Origin: Candidatus Dechloromonas phosphorivorans
GTDB lineage: Bacteria; Pseudomonadota; Gammaproteobacteria; Burkholderiales; Rhodocyclaceae
DNA length: 64,000 nt
Direction: 5' to 3'
Assembly: GCA_016709495.1 (NCBI GenBank)
Contig: JADJMS010000009.1
Location: forward strand, 124,001-188,000
The notes under the pieces were generated by a model. That model was not told where the DNA came from and made no database searches. It was given only the letters and a program-made list of their open reading frames with translations. A program made the position numbers and the translations under genes. Positions 1-8,281 of the stretch are shown here, in pieces. Numbering within the stretch: position 1 is the first letter of the stretch; each line of letters begins with the position of its first letter.

Positions 1-43
1 GGTTGATGACCATGCCGTGCATGTGGTCGAGGTGCGCGTTCAT
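1..43 (-). CDS. Possible 5' end of a gene leaving the window on the left
   Basis: On the minus strand an ATG at 43 opens a frame (MNAHLDHMHGMVIN) that stays open to the window edge. Only 14 codons are visible, no convincing ribosome binding site precedes them, and no family can be recognised. It lies downstream of the nrdJ terminator, so it would need its own promoter. This is a weak call. Confidence 0.25.
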   Translation of the reverse strand, partial: MNAHLDHMHGMVIN

Positions 44-135
44 GCCTGTCAATTCCGAGGAAATGATTAGAGCAGTTTTTTCTCTCGCGTTCTGATTGAA
101 TGACTATGGCTAGCGTACATGACAGAGTTAATCAA

Positions 136-168
136 AAAAGCCCCGAGATCAATGATCTCGGGGCTTTT
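136..168 (-). terminator. Rho-independent terminator of nrdJ
   Basis: A perfect 15-bp stem (AAAAGCCCCGAGATC and its complement) with a 3-nt loop. On the minus strand it is followed by a run of six T, 30 bases past the nrdJ stop. The plus-strand reading also ends in TTTT, so it may work weakly in both directions. Confidence 0.9.
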
Positions 169-197
169 GATTGGCTAGTTGCAGCTTACGCTTTAAC

Positions 198-3098
198 TCA
201 ACCGCAGGTTCCAACAGCGCCGCATGCGGTACAGAAGTCACAGCCATCCTTGCGGATCATGGTGTGATTGCCGCATTCCGGGCAGAGCTTGCCTTGGGTT
301 GGCAGTACCTTGTTGCTGCTGGAGTTTTCCGGCGCTTCGAGGATGCCCATTTGCTGTAGTGGGAAGCCCTTGTCGTCGAGGATACCGAGCATCGAATAAC
401 GGTGGATGATCAGGTTGGCGATATAGGCAACCGTTGAAGGGTAGGTCTGCTGCTTGCGCGAACCGGGAACAAAGGCCATGAAGTCGCCGAAGGGCTCGGA
501 GTAGTCGATCAGCTTGCGCAGCTTCATGCCGATCCAGGCCGGGTCGAGGACGCGCATGTCGAGCGAGAGCAGCTTGGAGAGGCCGTCGAGGGCGCGCGGG
601 TAGTTGCCGGACAGCCACATCGAGTAGGGGCGGGTAACGCCGTCGGGCAGGGTGATTTCTTTTAAGCCGAGGACGAAATCTTCACCGGTTGATGGGTTGT
701 TGATGTCTACCGTCCAGGACAGCGTGCCGTCGGTGCCGGTTTTTGGCTCCTTGGCGCTGAACAGGGCGTCTTTCACCGGCGTCGGGCCTTCATGTTTGAA
801 GGCGCCGAGTTGCTCGCAACGCCAGGCGATGACCTGGGCCATGGCGGAGACGACGGATGGCACGCGCTTGCGCTCGCCGTGTGGCGGCATCGGCATTTCG
901 AAGGAGTCGCCCGGTGTCTTGGAGAGCGCTTCCAGCTTCATTTCCAGCCAGCCGTGGTCTTTGGCGCGCATGTCCATCGACAAGGTTTTGGCGACAGCGC
1001 CGAGGCCGCGCGGTTCGGCTGGGCCGTTGGCCCAGACTTCGAACGGCCAGGCCTTGCCTTCCGGCTCAACGTGGCCGACGAACAGTGCGAACTTGCCGAT
1101 CGGCGAGTCGATCATGTAGGTCCAGCATAGATTGCCTTCCGGCAGGTTTGGGCGGCCCGGCCAACGCAGGCTGGAGAGAACCGGTGCCGGGAGGTTCTTG
1201 ATCGACAAACGGCGGTTGGTATCGGAGACAAAATCTTGCGGTGATTTGGCGTCGACCGTAACACTTTCGGATTTCGGCGCTTCGCTGGTCACGGAGAGTA
1301 CTGAACCCAGAACGCTATTCGGGCGATAGGTGGCGAGGCCCTTGAGGCCGGCCTTCCAGGCACTCATGTAGAGGTCCTGGAAGTCTTCGTAGGGATAATC
1401 GCCCGGTACGTTAACCGTTTTGGAGATCGAGGTGTCGATGTGCGGGGCGACAGCGGCAACCATGTCGGCGTGCGCCTGGGCGGAAATTTCGAGTGCCGTC
1501 ACGAAGTAGTCAGGCAATTTGGTGACGTCGCCGCCGGTGTGTTTGTACAGACGCCAGGCGTAGTCTTCAACCGAGTATTCCTTGAGCGTGCCGTCCGGCA
1601 TGCGCTTTTTGCGGTTGTAGGTCCAGGAGAATGGCGGTTCGATGCCGTTCGAGGCATTGTCGGCGAAAGCCAGCGAAATGGTGCCGGTGGGTGCGATCGA
1701 CAGCAGGTGCGAGTTGCGCAGGCCGTGTTTGCGGATTTCGGCCTTGACCTCAGCCGGCAGGCGCGAGGCGAAGTTGCCGCCGGAGAGATAGAGTTCGGCA
1801 TTGAACAGCGGGAAGGCGCCGCGTTCCTTGGCCAGTTCGACCGAATACAGATAGGCGGCATCGCGCATGCTCTCGGTAATGCGGGTAGCCATGGCACGGG
1901 CTTCCGGCTTGTCGTAGCGCAGGCGCAGCATGGTCAGGGCATCGCCGAGGCCGGTGTAGCCAAGGCCGACACGGCGCTTGTTGGCGGCTTCCTGTTGCTG
2001 ACGATCAAGCGGCCAATGGGTTGCGTCGAGCACGTTGTCGAGCATGCGGGTGGAGATGCGGCAAACTTCCTCGAAGGTGGCGAAATCGAACTCAGCCTGT
2101 TCGGAGAAAGGATGCTTGATGTACAGCGTCAGGTTGATTGAACCCAGGCAGCAGCAGCCATACGGCGGCAGCGGCTGTTCGGCACAGGGGTTGGTCGCCT
2201 CGATCACTTCGCAGTAATTGAGGTTGTTGTCCTTGTTCATGCGATCCAGGAACAGGATGCCCGGCTCGGCGTGATCGTAGGTGGACTTCATCACCTGGTC
2301 CCACAGGTCGCGAGCGCGCACCTTGCGGTACACCCACATGCCGTCGTCGCGCTGGTAGGCACCGTCGGCGCGCATGTCGGCATTCGGCTCGGCACGATGC
2401 AGCAACTCGACAACGCCATCCGCATCAACCGCTTCCATGAACGGGTCGGTGACGCCGATGGAAATATTGAAGTTGGTCAGGTCGCCTTTGTCTTTGGCGT
2501 GGATGAAGATTTCGATATCCGGATGGTCGCAGCGCAAGACGCCCATTTGCGCACCGCGACGGGCACCGGCAGATTCAACGGTTTCACAGGAGCGGTCGAA
2601 AACACGCATGTAGGAAACCGGACCGGAAGCGCGTGACTGGGTACCTTTAACGCGGGCACCTTGCGGACGAATGCTGGAGAAGTCATAACCGACGCCACCA
2701 CCACGGCGCATCGTTTCCGCCGCTTCGGCCAGTGCGGTATAGATGCCGGGCTTGCCATCGGTGTTCTCGACGATGGAGTCGCCAACCGGCTGCACGAAGC
2801 AGTTGATCAGCGTTGCTTGCAGGTCGGTACCGGCAGCGGAGTTGATGCGACCCGCAGGAACGAAACCATTTTCCTGCGCCCAGAGGAACTTGGCTTCCCA
2901 ATGCGCGCGGTCGTTTTCCTGCTCGACCTGGGCCAGTGCATAGGCAACGCGCTTGCGCACGTCATGGACATTGGTTTCCTTGCCCTTGGCATATTTTTCA
3001 ATGAGCACTTCGCCGCAAATTTCCTGCTCTTGCAGGGGCGCGTACTTCGGTGCGGCGGGGATATCGGTCAGCGAAAGCTGTTCGGATACTGGGCTCAT
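198..3098 (-). CDS. nrdJ: Adenosylcobalamin-dependent (class II) ribonucleotide reductase
   Basis: Reduces ribonucleotides to deoxyribonucleotides by a cobalamin-generated thiyl radical, so DNA precursors can be made with or without oxygen. The 966-residue protein has the class II barrel with the NPCAEQ active-site segment followed by a Cys-rich loop (YGCCCLGS). Two consecutive TSCPD-like repeats lie in the C-terminal third (about residues 650-760 and 800-900). The tail is Cys-rich (CPECGN...CDFCTACG), the usual site of the redox-active cysteines. The ATG at 3098 has AGGAG nine bases upstream. No separate small subunit or activase is adjacent, as expected for this class. Two NrdR-like boxes lie upstream at 3157-3203. 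Confidence 0.95.
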   Translation of the reverse strand: MSPVSEQLSLTDIPAAPKYAPLQEQEICGEVLIEKYAKGKETNVHDVRKRVAYALAQVEQENDRAHWEAKFLWAQENGFVPAGRINSAAGTDLQATLINCFVQPVGDSIVENTDGKPGIYTALAEAAETMRRGGGVGYDFSSIRPQGARVKGTQSRASGPVSYMRVFDRSCETVESAGARRGAQMGVLRCDHPDIEIFIHAKDKGDLTNFNISIGVTDPFMEAVDADGVVELLHRAEPNADMRADGAYQRDDGMWVYRKVRARDLWDQVMKSTYDHAEPGILFLDRMNKDNNLNYCEVIEATNPCAEQPLPPYGCCCLGSINLTLYIKHPFSEQAEFDFATFEEVCRISTRMLDNVLDATHWPLDRQQQEAANKRRVGLGYTGLGDALTMLRLRYDKPEARAMATRITESMRDAAYLYSVELAKERGAFPLFNAELYLSGGNFASRLPAEVKAEIRKHGLRNSHLLSIAPTGTISLAFADNASNGIEPPFSWTYNRKKRMPDGTLKEYSVEDYAWRLYKHTGGDVTKLPDYFVTALEISAQAHADMVAAVAPHIDTSISKTVNVPGDYPYEDFQDLYMSAWKAGLKGLATYRPNSVLGSVLSVTSEAPKSESVTVDAKSPQDFVSDTNRRLSIKNLPAPVLSSLRWPGRPNLPEGNLCWTYMIDSPIGKFALFVGHVEPEGKAWPFEVWANGPAEPRGLGAVAKTLSMDMRAKDHGWLEMKLEALSKTPGDSFEMPMPPHGERKRVPSVVSAMAQVIAWRCEQLGAFKHEGPTPVKDALFSAKEPKTGTDGTLSWTVDINNPSTGEDFVLGLKEITLPDGVTRPYSMWLSGNYPRALDGLSKLLSLDMRVLDPAWIGMKLRKLIDYSEPFGDFMAFVPGSRKQQTYPSTVAYIANLIIHRYSMLGILDDKGFPLQQMGILEAPENSSSNKVLPTQGKLCPECGNHTMIRKDGCDFCTACGAVGTCG
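1251..1262 (+). repeat. Dispersed 12-mer GTYGACCGTAAC, copy 1
   Basis: GTCGACCGTAAC inside nrdJ, where it encodes VTVD on the opposite strand. Confidence 0.8.
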
Positions 3099-3156
3099 TT
3101 ATGCTCCTCTCAGAAACTTTGGTTGTCTGGTTTGTTTGTCTTCGAATGTCGCCAAT

Positions 3157-3203
3157 CTACTATATCTAGTGGGTTGCTGCAATATATTGACTATATGCAG
3201 TGT
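3157..3203. promoter_or_regulatory. Tandem NrdR boxes upstream of nrdJ
   Basis: Two near-palindromic 16-mers, CTACTATATCTAGTGG (3157-3172) and TGACTATATGCAGTGT (3188-3203), each match about 12 of 16 positions of the NrdR-box consensus acaCwAtATaTwGtgt. Their starts are 31 bp apart, about three helical turns, which is the arrangement known for NrdR repression of ribonucleotide reductase genes. They end about 60 bp upstream of the nrdJ start. Confidence 0.75.
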
Positions 3204-3248
3204 TTTTGCCTTTGCCTGGAAGTGCTTCGTCATGCCCGAAAAAAGCCC

Positions 3249-3285
3249 GAAAAAACAAAGCCCCGAGACCTTTCGGCCTCGGGGC
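3249..3285 (-). terminator. Rho-independent terminator of pta-ackA
   Basis: On the minus strand the 11-bp stem GCCCCGAGGCC/GGTCTCGGGGC (one G-T pair, GAAA-type loop) is followed by TTTGTTTTTT, 22 bases after the ackA stop. Confidence 0.85.
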
Positions 3286-3307
3286 AGGAGATTTGTAAAA
3301 CTTGTTT

Positions 3308-4489
3308 TTACAGGCTGAGCAGCGTCTGTGCGTGGTGTGCCATCATCCACTCTTCATTGGTCGGAATAACCAGCACATCCACGCTGCTGTTACCTGCAGA
3401 AATATGCAGATCATGACGGGCGTTGGCTTCCGGATTGAGGCGTATGCCTAGCCATTCGGACTGAATACAGACCCGGCGACGTACCTCAGCCGCATGCTCG
3501 CCAATGCCGCCAGTGAACACCACGGCATCGAGACCGCCCGCCGCCGCAGCCAGCGAACCCAGTTCGCGGGCGATGCGGTAGCAGAACAGATCGACCGCTT
3601 CCTGAGCTTCAGGCTTGTCGCTGGAGAGCAGGGTGCGCATGTCTTGGGAGATGCCGGAAACGCCGAGCAGGCCGGATTCCTTGTAAAGCATCTTGGTCAT
3701 GTCCTTGACGCTGAGGTTTTTGGTTTCCATCAAGTGCAGGATGACGCCCGGGTCGAGGTTGCCGCAACGCGTACCCATGACCAGACCATCAATGGTCGAG
3801 AAGCCGAGGGTGGTGGCGACGCATTTGCGATTGACCATGGCGGCCATACTGGCGCCGTTGCCAAGGTGAGCAACAACAACGCGGCCGTGGGCGCGATGTG
3901 AGTGCTGCGGCAGGGCGCGGGCAATGAATTCGTAGGAGAGGCCGTGGAAGCCATAGCGCTTGACACCTTCGGCGGTGATCGCGCGCGGCAGACCAAACAT
4001 CTGGGCAACTTCCGGCTGGCTGCGGTGGAAGGCGGTATCAAAGCAGGCCACTTGCGGTACGTTTGGCAATAGCGCTTGCAGTGCGACAATGCCGGCCACG
4101 TTATGCGGCTGGTGGAGTGGGGCGAGTGGGGTGAAGCCTGTGAGATGGGCGAGAACCTGGGCGTCGATGACCGTCGGTTGCGAATAGCGGTCGCCGCCAT
4201 GTACTACGCGATGGCCGACTGCGGCAATTTCCCAGCCGGTATAGGTGGCCGTGAACCATTTGAGCAACGCGTCAAATGCTTGTGCGTGGCTGACGCGTTC
4301 GCCGCTCAATATCTGGTCGGCAATGCGTTCGCCATCACGATTTTTGGCGACCATTTTGGTTTCTTCAGCACCGATGCCGTCGATTTGGCCGGACACTTCG
4401 GCAACCGGCGAAATTGGGTGGTCAAGCGGGAAAAGCGCGAATTTGATTGATGATGAACCCGCGTTGATAGTGAGAATGCCACGAGACAT
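3308..4489 (-). CDS. ackA: Acetate kinase
   Basis: Converts acetyl phosphate and ADP to acetate and ATP; the reverse reaction activates acetate. The 393 residues are the normal length. Visible signatures are TINAGSSSIKF at the N-terminus (acetate kinase signature 1), HRVVHGGDR, the catalytic-region FDTAFH, MGTRCGNLDPG and the C-terminal FTGGIGEHAAEVR nucleotide-binding segment. The ATG directly follows the stop codon of the upstream phosphotransacetylase gene with no gap, so the two are translationally coupled and form the Pta-AckA pathway. Confidence 0.97.
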   Translation of the reverse strand: MSRGILTINAGSSSIKFALFPLDHPISPVAEVSGQIDGIGAEETKMVAKNRDGERIADQILSGERVSHAQAFDALLKWFTATYTGWEIAAVGHRVVHGGDRYSQPTVIDAQVLAHLTGFTPLAPLHQPHNVAGIVALQALLPNVPQVACFDTAFHRSQPEVAQMFGLPRAITAEGVKRYGFHGLSYEFIARALPQHSHRAHGRVVVAHLGNGASMAAMVNRKCVATTLGFSTIDGLVMGTRCGNLDPGVILHLMETKNLSVKDMTKMLYKESGLLGVSGISQDMRTLLSSDKPEAQEAVDLFCYRIARELGSLAAAAGGLDAVVFTGGIGEHAAEVRRRVCIQSEWLGIRLNPEANARHDLHISAGNSSVDVLVIPTNEEWMMAHHAQTLLSL

Positions 4490-5908
4490 TTATGCTGTTC
4501 CTTTTTTACGTGCAGCGTGAGCGACCATGGCGGCGATAACGCACGAAGCCGTGCGTGTTTCTGCACTGTCAGCACGGCTGGTCAAAATGATGGGTACTTT
4601 GGTGCCGAGCACGATGCCGGCGGTCAGGGCGTTAGCCAGGTATTCAAGCTGCTTGGCGACCATGTTGCCTGACTCTAGATCGGGCACGACGAGGATTTCG
4701 GCATGACCAGCAACCGCCGACTTGATGCCCTTGGTCTTGGCGGCAACGATGGATACAGCATTGTCAAAAGCCAGCGGGCCATCAAGCAGGCCGCCCTTGA
4801 TCTGGCCGCGATCTGCCATTTTGCACAGCGCAGCCGCATCAAGGGTGGACTGAATCTTGGGATTGACGGTTTCAATCGCCGAGAGAATCGCCACTTTGGG
4901 TTCGGGAATGCCAAGAATGTGTGCCAGATCGATGGCGTTCTGGATGATATCGACCTTGTCTTCCAGCGTCGGCTTGATATTGATGGCCGCATCGGTAATC
5001 AGCAAGGGGCGATGGTAGGTTGGCACATTCATAACAAAAACGTGGCTGATCCGGCGCGAGGTACGCAGGCCATTGGCGCGCGAAACCACTTCGCTCATCA
5101 ACTCATCGGTATGCAGACTGCCTTTCATCAAGGCTTCAGCATCGCCGGTGCGCACCATTGAGACGGCCATCGCTGCCGAGTCGTGGCTGTGCTTGGCATT
5201 GACAATACGGATGCCGTGCAGGTCGATGCCGAATTCTTCGGCAACCGAACGGATTTTTGATTCCGGCCCGATCAGGAAGGGTTCGATGATGCCTTCCTGA
5301 AAGGCGATGACCGGGCCTTTCAGCGATTCAACATCGCAAGGATGGGCGACGGCCGTCGGAATCGGCTCCAGACCTTTGACGCTGGCCAGCAGGTTCAGGT
5401 AACGCTCGTGCTTGTCGTCGATGCGAATCGACGGCATGTGTTCTTGCCGAATGTGGGAGATTTTCTCGGATGGTGCCAGTACCTCGGCGGTGCCGCGCAC
5501 GACTTGCAGGCCTTCCTGGTTGGTACAGACGCAATCGAGGATGACGTGCTTGTTGTGGTCGAATTTCTGCTTGGCAGTCACCGTAATGGTGATCGTGTCC
5601 CCAATGGTCACCGGGCGCGCGAAGTGCAGCGACTGATCAATCAGGATGGTGCCGGGGCCAGGGAACTGGGTGCCGAGCACCGTTGAGATCAGCGAGCCGC
5701 TCCACATGCCGTGGGCGATCACTTCGCGGAACATGCCGCTTTCGGAATAGTGCTGATCGGCCATGCCCGGATTCATGTCTCCGGTAAGGACGGCGAAAAG
5801 CTTGACGTCCTCTGGCATCAGCGTTCGGGTCAGACTGGAGGTGTCGCCGACGCGAATTTCCTCGTAAGTCTTGTTGACCAGATGGTGTTGATCACTGTGC
5901 TCATTCAT
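4490..5908 (-). CDS. pta: Bifunctional MaoC-like hydratase / phosphate acetyltransferase
   Basis: The 472-residue protein is a fusion. Residues about 10-145 are a MaoC-type hot-dog domain (YEEIRVGDTSSLTRT, GDMNPGM, IAHGMWSGSLIS), and residues about 160-470 are a phosphotransacetylase domain (LMKGSLHTDELM, NVPTYHRPLLITDAAINI). Phosphotransacetylase exchanges CoA and phosphate on acyl groups and feeds AckA. Such fusions are widespread in betaproteobacteria under the name bifunctional enoyl-CoA hydratase/phosphate acetyltransferase. The hydratase activity is inferred by family only. The gene precedes ackA with zero spacing. Confidence 0.93.
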   Translation of the reverse strand: MNEHSDQHHLVNKTYEEIRVGDTSSLTRTLMPEDVKLFAVLTGDMNPGMADQHYSESGMFREVIAHGMWSGSLISTVLGTQFPGPGTILIDQSLHFARPVTIGDTITITVTAKQKFDHNKHVILDCVCTNQEGLQVVRGTAEVLAPSEKISHIRQEHMPSIRIDDKHERYLNLLASVKGLEPIPTAVAHPCDVESLKGPVIAFQEGIIEPFLIGPESKIRSVAEEFGIDLHGIRIVNAKHSHDSAAMAVSMVRTGDAEALMKGSLHTDELMSEVVSRANGLRTSRRISHVFVMNVPTYHRPLLITDAAINIKPTLEDKVDIIQNAIDLAHILGIPEPKVAILSAIETVNPKIQSTLDAAALCKMADRGQIKGGLLDGPLAFDNAVSIVAAKTKGIKSAVAGHAEILVVPDLESGNMVAKQLEYLANALTAGIVLGTKVPIILTSRADSAETRTASCVIAAMVAHAARKKGTA

Positions 5909-5959
5909 TTTTTGGCTTCCTGGAAATAGCTGAAACGCACAAGGGCTGCTTTGTATTGT

Positions 5960-6478
5960 TTAGGCTGACTTTTGAGCGAGTTGCAACAGTTCTTGACGTT
6001 CCTGTTCGCGACGGCGCTCATGGGCTGCATTTTTCGATGGAATGTCGATAGATAAAGTCGGGTTTTGCTGCAACATTCGGTCGATTACCCACTGGTTGGC
6101 TTCGTAGGTAAATTCACGCGCAGCCAGTGGTGCGCCGGTAAAGGCTTCAACAAATAACGCGACAGCTGCCGAGCGGCTGACGCCGTATTCGCAATGCACC
6201 ATGACTGAAATATCGAAAGGTGCGGCATGTAACTCTTTGACAAACTGGCTGATCTGAATCGCCATCAGGTGATCAAACATGCCCACCATGGGGGCGGGCA
6301 GAAATTCATCGGCAGGAATGGCATCAAAGAAAGAAAGGCGCAGGACATGACGGAACAAGGGGTCGAGATTTGCTTCCGGGGTGCCTGGGTCGGTGATCGA
6401 AATTACCGCCATGTAGGGGTTGCCAGCCAGTGACTCGGCCAGTTCCCGTGAGGCGTATAAAACGTGCTTGATGGTCAT
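5960..6478 (-). CDS. Cys-based protein tyrosine/dual-specificity phosphatase-like protein
   Basis: 172 residues with the phosphatase signature H-C-(x)5-R at residues 95-102 (HCEYGVSR followed by S). This is the phosphate-binding loop of tyrosine and dual-specificity phosphatases. Asp52 (FFDAIP) sits where the general acid would be expected. No signal peptide is visible, so it is probably cytoplasmic. The substrate is unknown. The next gene upstream on the same strand encodes a kinase-like protein, suggesting a working pair. No clear ribosome binding site precedes the ATG. Confidence 0.75.
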   Translation of the reverse strand: MTIKHVLYASRELAESLAGNPYMAVISITDPGTPEANLDPLFRHVLRLSFFDAIPADEFLPAPMVGMFDHLMAIQISQFVKELHAAPFDISVMVHCEYGVSRSAAVALFVEAFTGAPLAAREFTYEANQWVIDRMLQQNPTLSIDIPSKNAAHERRREQERQELLQLAQKSA

Positions 6479-6527
6479 CTTGGGGGGCTTGCTATAAGTT
6501 GGAATGCAGCTTTTTGTCAGTAGCCGC

Positions 6528-7106
6528 TTATTCCATAAAAACAGGGTCGGAGAAAACCAGTGTTCCGTCTTTGCGCATCATCAGGTTGTCTGCTTTCATC
6601 AAATCGGGTAGTGCGTCGTATTCGCCAGAAAATACCTCCAATGCCTTCAGCGACTCCTGGACAGTATCGTTCCAGCCCATTGGTGTAACGACTAAATGGT
6701 GCAATGCAATGCGACCCATATCCTGGGCAAGGTTGCGCCAGAGCATGCAGGCATCGAAGTAGGACGTGGAAATTTTGCTCGCCAACTCGGTTGCATCACC
6801 GTCGCCGGGCAAGGGGTAGAGTTTTTCCACTTCAACAATATGGAAGGGGAATCCCCGGCTGGAACGGCCTGCTATGCCGTGATCAGCAAATACTATCGGG
6901 AAATGCCGTCCGGTCGGTCGATCATCTGCCGTGTAATAGGCATAGTCGGTGGGTGATGACAGAATTTTGAAGACGCGTTCCTGTCCATCAACGATGTCGC
7001 CATCAACCACGATGGTGCTTTCGCCGCGACCGATCTCCTGTCTTCCATTCAGAAGGGGATGATCGGGTATCGGGTCGGGAATGAGTTCGCCGCAATCATT
7101 GGCCAT
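6528..7106 (-). CDS. Protein-kinase-like hypothetical protein
   Basis: 192 residues, family not firmly recognised. The C-terminus (about residues 168-192) reads LMKADNLMMRKDGTLVFSDPV. It resembles the catalytic loop and metal-binding motif of bacterial kinase-like folds (D-x4-N ... D-P/F), with D and N in the right spacing. An N-terminal stretch (GRGESTIVVDG) could be a degenerate nucleotide loop followed by a lysine in RVFKILSS. The protein is much shorter than a full kinase domain. GGAG lies seven bases upstream of the ATG. It is co-oriented with the phosphatase gene 49 bases downstream. The kinase assignment is inference. Confidence 0.55.
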   Translation of the reverse strand: MANDCGELIPDPIPDHPLLNGRQEIGRGESTIVVDGDIVDGQERVFKILSSPTDYAYYTADDRPTGRHFPIVFADHGIAGRSSRGFPFHIVEVEKLYPLPGDGDATELASKISTSYFDACMLWRNLAQDMGRIALHHLVVTPMGWNDTVQESLKALEVFSGEYDALPDLMKADNLMMRKDGTLVFSDPVFME

Positions 7107-7195
7107 AAGGTTCTCCGCAGGCGCTGCCTAAAACCTCAAGAATACCGCAAAGGCGCTTGCAATCTGCGCCCTGCGGCCATTCTTGCTGTGCGGAA

Positions 7196-8005
7196 TCAGG
7201 CGACGATATGAGCGCCCGCATCGACGTAGATGGTTTGCCCGGTCATGCCAGAAGAACCGGATGAACACAGGAAGCCAACCAGTGCGCCAACTTCTTCAAT
7301 GGTCACGGTGCGGCCGAGCGGTGCCTTGACGGCATCGGATTCGAGCAACTTGTTGAAGTTGGTGATGCCGGAAGCGGCACGGGTCATGATCGGGCCGGGT
7401 GACACGGCAAAAACGCGAATGCCTTTGGGGCCGAGGTCGTAAGCCATGTAGCGTACAGCAGACTCAAGCGCCGCCTTGATGATGCCCATCACGCCGTAGT
7501 TACGCACAACGCGCTCGGCGCCGAGGTAAGACATGGTGATCAGTGAGCCACCTTCGGCCATCAACGGCTCCAGAGCCTTGGCCATGCGCAGAAAGCTGTG
7601 GCAGGAGATGTTCATGGCGGAATCAAAACCGGCTTCCGAGGTGTCAATGACGCGACCGTGCAGGTCTTCGGCTTCGCAGAAAGCCATTGAGTGGATGGCG
7701 AAGTCGATATGGCCGAATTCGGCACCGCATTTTTCGATAACGGCTTCGAGGCTGCCCGGTTGGGTAACGTCGAGCTTTTCAAAGATCTTGGCGCCCAAAG
7801 AATCAGCCAGCGGCTGGGTGTATTTGGCGGTTTTGTCGTTCTGGTAGGTGACGGCAATGTCGGCGCCGAGGTCGCGAACTGCTTTGGCGACGGCGAAGGC
7901 GATGGATTTGTCGTTGGCGATGCCGGTGATCAGGCCTTTTTTACCAGCCAGGGGCAAGTAAGTGCTGGTCTGTGCCAGCGTAGATTGGTCGTTATTTGTG
8001 TTCAT
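7196..8005 (-). CDS. fabI: Enoyl-[acyl-carrier-protein] reductase (NADH)
   Basis: Catalyses the last reduction of each fatty-acid elongation cycle. It is a 269-residue short-chain dehydrogenase of the FabI type. The cofactor loop is GLITGIANDKSIA (FabI's variant of the glycine motif), and the active-site pair is Tyr170-x6-Lys177 (NYGVMGIIKAALE) with Tyr160 ten residues before. The C-terminus GMTGQTIYVDAG is typical. AAGGAAG precedes the ATG. The gene is divergent from hoxF across a 276-bp region in which I could identify no operator. Confidence 0.93.
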   Translation of the reverse strand: MNTNNDQSTLAQTSTYLPLAGKKGLITGIANDKSIAFAVAKAVRDLGADIAVTYQNDKTAKYTQPLADSLGAKIFEKLDVTQPGSLEAVIEKCGAEFGHIDFAIHSMAFCEAEDLHGRVIDTSEAGFDSAMNISCHSFLRMAKALEPLMAEGGSLITMSYLGAERVVRNYGVMGIIKAALESAVRYMAYDLGPKGIRVFAVSPGPIMTRAASGITNFNKLLESDAVKAPLGRTVTIEEVGALVGFLCSSGSSGMTGQTIYVDAGAHIVA

Positions 8006-8281
8006 GCTGTTCTTCCTTTCAGAAGGGATCAGGTTTTTTGCGGTACCTCACCTTTTCCACAGCCATCTTGAAGCGTGGTTGCAGTTGGTGCAGTGCACCA
8101 TGGGCTTATTGTTGCACATTACTATTGCTTTTGGACGACAAATTTTTCAGAAAAATTGGTCGTTTTCTACTAATTTTGTGAAGTTCGGTAACTGCTTGCA
8201 TATTGGTTGACCTGCGACAAACTCTTGTAACAACTTGGTGCTAGGCTTTCTGGTGTCATATGCTGGTTTCGGGAGGTTGTC

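Noticed and set aside
852..870. TGGCACGCGCTTGC inside nrdJ as a sigma-54 site
   Set aside because: Spacing is one base short of the consensus and the position is inside a coding region with no gene start downstream.
3099..3250. Cobalamin riboswitch upstream of nrdJ
   Set aside because: The leader is short and I find no B12-box-like sequence. The region is explained by two NrdR-like boxes.
8006..8281. Sigma-54 promoter for the hox operon
   Set aside because: TGGTGTCATATGCT resembles the -24/-12 pattern, but the GG-to-GC distance is two bases too short and no better site exists in the gap.
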